Translations under genes and position numbers: made by a program
Part shown: positions 59,661-64,000 of the stretch, piece by piece
Layout of the letters: each line of letters begins with the position of its first letter
Position numbering within the stretch: the stretch's first letter is position 1
The notes under the pieces: model-generated
The model's database searches: none
What the model saw: only the letters and a program-made list of their open reading frames with translations
Told to the model about the DNA's origin: nothing
Assembly (NCBI GenBank): GCA_033439265.1
Contig: JAVTVX010000026.1
Coordinates: 2,035,501 to 2,099,500, forward strand
Origin: Dillenia suffruticosa
Taxonomy: Eukaryota; Streptophyta; Magnoliopsida; Dilleniales; Dilleniaceae
Length of the DNA stretch: 64,000 nt
Reading direction: 5' to 3'

Positions 59661-59759
59661 CATCTCTGAATTCAGCTATCTCTATAGAAAGGTTCTCTCT
59701 ACCCCCTTAGAACTAGGGTAAAGTCAGCGGAGAAGGGTCGTAGTTGAGGGCTGCGATAC

Positions 59760-60210
59760 CTTCTGCCATTTTGAACTTAACTTTCATGTGTCTGGTGCTT
59801 GGTAAAGTCTCCAAGCCATTTAAGCTAGGTTGGCCAAGAATAACATTGTAAGGAGACAGAGACGTGATCATGTTGAATGTGGTCATTGTGGCGGCATGAT
59901 TTGGGGGGAATCCCTAAGGTTACGGGGAGGGAAATTGTATCTTTTGAGCGTAGCGATTCGTCGGAGAGTCCCTTTAAGGGAGTCATCTAGGGTTGTAGGT
60001 TTACAGAAGTGAAATCTATATGCTAAAAAGCATTCCAATAGAGAAAATCACAATATGCTCCTTGATCGACGAGAACAATCCTTACCCTATATGATCCTAT
60101 CTTGGCAGTGATGGCTAAGGGATCATGGTGATCTGAGGTAACTCCAATCAGGTCATCGTCATCGAAGTCGATTGGCGGTCTCTTTCTTTTATGCGACATG
60201 GTAAGAGAGT
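59760..60210 (-). pseudogene. Gypsy protease reading frame starting next to the primer-binding site
   Basis: From the ATG at about 60201 a mostly open frame reads MSHKRKRPPIDFDDDDLIGV, then YRVRIVLVDQGAYCDFLYWN (the aspartic protease DxG position is DQG) and NVILGQPSLNGL. It starts only about 70 bp from the 5' LTR, so there is no room for gag: the element has lost it. Confidence 0.75.
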
Positions 60211-60272
60211 CAATGAAAAACCGAGGGTGAAATGGATCTCTTCCAAGCCTATTTCCACAGACGGTGCCAATC

Positions 60273-61075
60273 TATTGGAGGTGAGTTTGACCTCCATAGA
60301 TAATAACTCCTCTGATTTGAGAGTGGAGATGAAGTCGACATAGTTCTTCTCTTGCTTTGTGGAAGCATACTTGCAAAAGACCACCGGAGGTTGGTCAGTG
60401 AAGGAAACTCCAATATTCAAGTCAGGAGGGATTATTTGTAAAAAGAAGAGAGAAACAGACTAGAGAGAGTTGCGTATTCGCCCTTTGTTCTTGTGTTTTT
60501 TTTTTTTGTGTAGGGTCTTAGAACATTCCTGGCTAATTGTCAATGCTAGGTATCTATGGCATGTATGTAGGGTAAGTCCCGTATAGAAACCCTAGTTTCC
60601 TTACGAAGGGTGCTAAGAATCTTCCAAGATTGTTGGGATTATAGTTAAAGATTCGTAGGAGGTTTAGTATCATATCGACTAAGGGAAGCTTTAATTGCCA
60701 CGGAGGCATCCTGCCTTATTTAGAGTAACACTGAGATATGTTTACTTATTAAAAGAGATTTTTTCAGGAGAAAAAAGATGTGCGTCCAATTAAGAAAGGT
60801 TTAAATTTACCAAAGATTTACTTCCTTAACGGTTGGCCTCAAGTTGTGTCTATCGCATAATGGAATAAATTACACTTGTAGCGATGGAACGTATTCATCG
60901 AGGAGAAGAGTGATCAGGGAGCTTGAGCACCAAAAGTTGAGATGACCGAGAGGGCACACGGCCGAAAAATTGTAAGCGTACCTAGCAAATTTAAGGATGG
61001 TATAACCCAAGGGCTCGAGTAGTGGTCTTATTATAACGAGCTTATGGTAATGGGCTGCTAAACTATGTATCATCA
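60273..61075 (-). repeat. Gypsy 5' LTR
   Basis: 803 bp. Its first base pair step is TA instead of TG (TATTGGAGG), while the partner has TGTTGGAGG. Ends ATCATCA. Partner of 53772-54571. Confidence 0.88.
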
Positions 61076-61080
61076 TCATC

Positions 61081-61676
61081 TATACAGTTATCTTGAAGTT
61101 AGCATCAAGTTAATCTTCACTTATAATCATTGAAGACTGTATTGATTTTTGATATCTCATTTATTCTGAGGTTTTCTTCCCGGTTGATTTTTATAGGTCT
61201 TGTCTTCTTTAGTTATTGAGAACCGGCCAAAATAAAGACATTTTTTTCATCTGGCGTCTTTTCTTTTGACTAATTTCTTGTCTAAGGAAGATCTGATGAA
61301 TAAAAAGATCATATAAATATATTAGGCACATAAACCTACCTTTCTCCAAAACTGTTTGGAAGGTGGATCTTTCATGTCATTCATATAAAACACATAGTAG
61401 CCACAACTTAGGGCAGCTGGTAAAGCCTGAATGTGTTTCGTCGCGCACCTTAATAACATGACAATTTGTAAAGCTATGTGTCAAGTTAGGGTATTATGTA
61501 GCATGCATGCATGCACTCATGCACTTGTAGGCATTATTGTCATGTATGGCCGCATGTGCTAGCACATGACATTGTGCTACTGTGACCTGCAGGCACGTTG
61601 TCATACGCATAGTATGTAAACATACGGTTTGAGCTGCACAACCATAGCAGTAGCTAGGGGTCGCATTCAGTCAAAC
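61081..61676. other. Intergenic, no gene seen
   Basis: Contains a short GCATGCATGCATGCAC repeat near 61502-61518. No gene recognised. Confidence 0.4.
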
Positions 61677-63171
61677 AACAATTGAAATAATTAAAATCAA
61701 AATAATAAATTTAATTGGTTATATAATTCTCATGATTATAAATTAACTTAATAGATTAAAAATCGACAACTCGGTTTGATCAATTTAGTTGGTTCATTCG
61801 ATTCAATTATTTAAATCGATCAAATTATTAAAATCTCTATAAAGAATTTTAAAATGACACGGTTTCCTACTCTTATCCATGTAAATATAACATATATTAT
61901 TCACATCAACCAATAAATATTAGTTATAATTTTAAATTTCAAAATTCATTTTTAATTTTAGTTTATCATATTTCAATTTGAAAATTTCAAAATTTAGATT
62001 GATCGAATTATTTATATATCTATAAGGTCCTACTCAAATGTAATACTTGCACCAATGACGATAAGTTATAATTTTAAATTTCAAAATCCATATATAATTT
62101 TAGTTTATCATATGTTAATTTGAAAATTTGAAAATTCAAAATTTCAAATTAAATCTATTACTGTATCGGTAGTTCATGTAACTAAAATTACATATTCCCT
62201 CAATAAAACTGACTCTATTTTTTTTTTTTTATAACTTTTATAATATTATATCTCTTTTAAAGTTTTTTTAGTTATAATATTTTTTAACTTTTAATTATAA
62301 TATTATAGTAATATTTACATGAATAAAATTATTTGAAATATATATTTTTAACTGAAATAAACCATTCCCAATATAAAAAGTGGTTACAAAAAAATGGTTT
62401 TTTTTTTCCTCCCGGTTTTAATTGAATACTACTCACCTTATGTAGTAAATGTGGGTTAAAATAAAAAAAAATTATTTTTTGAAATCATTCTTTTATATTT
62501 TAGTGATTTTTTTGGTTTTCGGTTTCAGTTTTGAATAAAATTAAAATTTAATCCAGCTATTTAGGCGGTTATTAGTTTTAATAATTTTTATTTCAGTGAA
62601 ACCGAATTAACCAATATATTTTAGATAATTTTTATTCATATAAATATTAATATAATATTATAAGAGAAAAAATTTATAACTAAAAAAATTCTAAAATAGA
62701 TGATATAATATTATAATTAAAAGTTAAAAAAAACTTTAAATGATTATTTTATTTAATGATGATGTAATGTTAATTATTTTTTATTTTATAAACTACTAGT
62801 AGATCAATGTTGTTACTTTAAAAATTTTATAATTTGTTATTTTGTTTGAAATTTGAAATTTGAATTTTTTAAATTGGCATTTAATAAAATTATAATTATT
62901 AATTAATTTTAAACCTTAAAATTACTGTTTATAGATAAACATTGATATTAATGATATATAGAATATTAACATAGAAATAGGAGGCATCGTTACTTGAATC
63001 CCTTATAGAGATTTGAATAATTCAGTCAATTTGAATAATCGAATCATATTAACCACCTAATTTGATCAAACCGAATTATCGATTTTTAATCTATTATTTT
63101 ATGTTATGGTTATAAAAATTGTATTATTGAATTAAATCGATTATTTCAATTTTGATAATTTCGATTACAAT
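61677..63171. mobile_element. AT-rich fold-back (long inverted repeat) element
   Basis: The left arm from 61677 and the right arm ending at 63171 are inverted copies of each other. For example, AATAGATTAAAAATCGACAA at 61750 matches the complement of the stretch near 63090, CGGTTTGATCAA.TTAG occurs at 61773 and inverted near 63060, and AAATCTCTATAA occurs at 61832 and inverted near 63003. Pairing continues inwards: ATTATAATATTATAGTAATA near 62297 against the inverted stretch near 62640. The arms therefore cover nearly the whole 1.5 kb, with a small centre near 62420-62500. No transposase is present. Termini and target duplication are not resolved. Confidence 0.7.
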
Positions 63172-64000
63172 ATAACTGAGTATTCACCGGCAGCCATGTT
63201 TAGTGTTACAGAGCTAGTTTTTCGCATAAGGTAGATGCATGTTGTGTGTACGTGGACACAATAATGCAAAAATGCCACCGACTCCTGTAATGCTGAAGCG
63301 TATTTGTTATGCAGTGATGTAAGTAGAAAGAGATTGAGTGACATATGAATAAGCAAATCAAATAAACGAGCAACGTATGATTTAAGGTAACAATAAACTC
63401 TATTAACTAGTAAGAAGAATTACTACTTGCTTGTCGGGGACTCTTGGAAAACCATATCAAGGGTTAATGAATCTCTTTCTCCGAGTCACGAATCCTTGTA
63501 ACCCTATAGATTTTTTAAGTACTTATAGGCCCAATATGAGGGAGCATTGAAATGTCCGAGGAGTCGTAGGGGTGTTTTTGCAGAGTTAGAGATTTTTTCT
63601 TACTTCCGAGCATTTTCACACAATACTTTTTTGTTTTTTTTGGGGGGATTTTTATGAGCTCTCCCTAACTCTCAAAACATTACCTAAAAAAAATGCATTT
63701 AGCTGAACAGTTATCTTGGTTACAAAAATAAGCCTAGACTAAATTTGGAGTTTCAAGACGAAACTCCTAGAGGATGGGGCATGGCTATTTGTCAAAATTG
63801 ATGTAAAAATTTGGACTATGGCATCCTCCATCGCTCAATCTGTTGACATCCTCGACAACAAGGCTTAGGTTGTGTTGACTTTGAACACTAATGTTCTCAA
63901 AGCTGATCTTGTCACTTGTATTCTTGCAACAAATATTTGCTTTATCACTCTTCTCCTTTATTAGGTACTGCCGATTGATGTCCTAACTAACTTCTGTACT
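63172..64000. other. Intergenic to window end, no gene seen
   Basis: AT-rich, no recognised gene. The last 400 bp are slightly richer in GC and may be the edge of another repeat, but no motif supports a call. Confidence 0.35.

Larger units (their letters stand above)
53772..61075 (-). mobile_element. Degenerate Ty3/gypsy (Tat-type) LTR retrotransposon
   Basis: LTRs 53772-54571 and 60273-61075 flank minus-strand pol sequence. The exact 5-bp duplication TCATC lies at 53767-53771 and 61076-61080. The primer-binding site next to the 5' LTR (right) reads TTGGCACCGTCTGTGG, close to the TGGCGCCGTCTGTGG form common in gypsy elements. A purine tract (GGAGTGGGAGGACAA) precedes the 3' LTR. Order on the minus strand: protease, RT, RNase H, integrase, then a long non-coding region with a 56-bp tandem array. 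The DDMLVKS form of the RT box and the tandem repeats near the 3' end are typical of the Tat/Ogre/Retand lineage. There is no gag. Many stops. Confidence 0.9.

Overview
This looks like nuclear DNA from a flowering plant, most likely a dicot. It is AT-rich and has long introns with GT..AG splice sites, dense degenerate LINE and LTR retroelements, and plant-specific gene families. I cannot name the species from the sequence.

Four protein genes or gene remnants are recognisable: a PLATZ zinc-binding protein (+, 2.0-2.8 kb; first exon not found), a mitochondrial ClpP-type protease subunit (-, 13.2-14.0 kb, two exons), a GeBP/Storekeeper-like transcription factor broken by three frameshifts (+, 15.9-17.1 kb), and a HUA2-like PWWP/CID protein (+, 19.4-39.5 kb). 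The HUA2-like gene can be read through eleven exons in consistent phase, giving 1517 residues. They are unrelated housekeeping or regulatory genes, not a pathway cluster.

Most of the rest is transposable-element debris. From 5.6 to 13 kb there are L1-like LINE pieces, one of them split by a GC-richer block that looks like mitochondrial DNA. The three large HUA2-like introns hold L1-like fragments and an RTE-like LINE. That RTE copy is itself split by a solo LTR with a 5-bp target duplication and by an inverted RTE 3' end. From 42 to 49 kb there are a 32-bp RTE stub with a perfect 18-bp target duplication, a transposon-like structure carrying an apparent last exon, and a short SINE with a 17-bp duplication. 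From 49.4 to 61.1 kb two dead LTR retrotransposons lie nine bases apart on the minus strand: a Ty1/copia element (RT core missing) and a Ty3/gypsy Tat-type element (gag missing, 56-bp tandem array, exact TCATC duplication). The last 3 kb hold an AT-rich fold-back element of about 1.5 kb.

I found no clearly new biological system. The most unusual items are the poly(A)-tailed structured sequence at 3.3 kb, the captured-looking exon at 42.5 kb, the 32-bp RTE insertion, the in-frame 90-nt intron in the HUA2-like gene and the intronic RTE inverted repeat.
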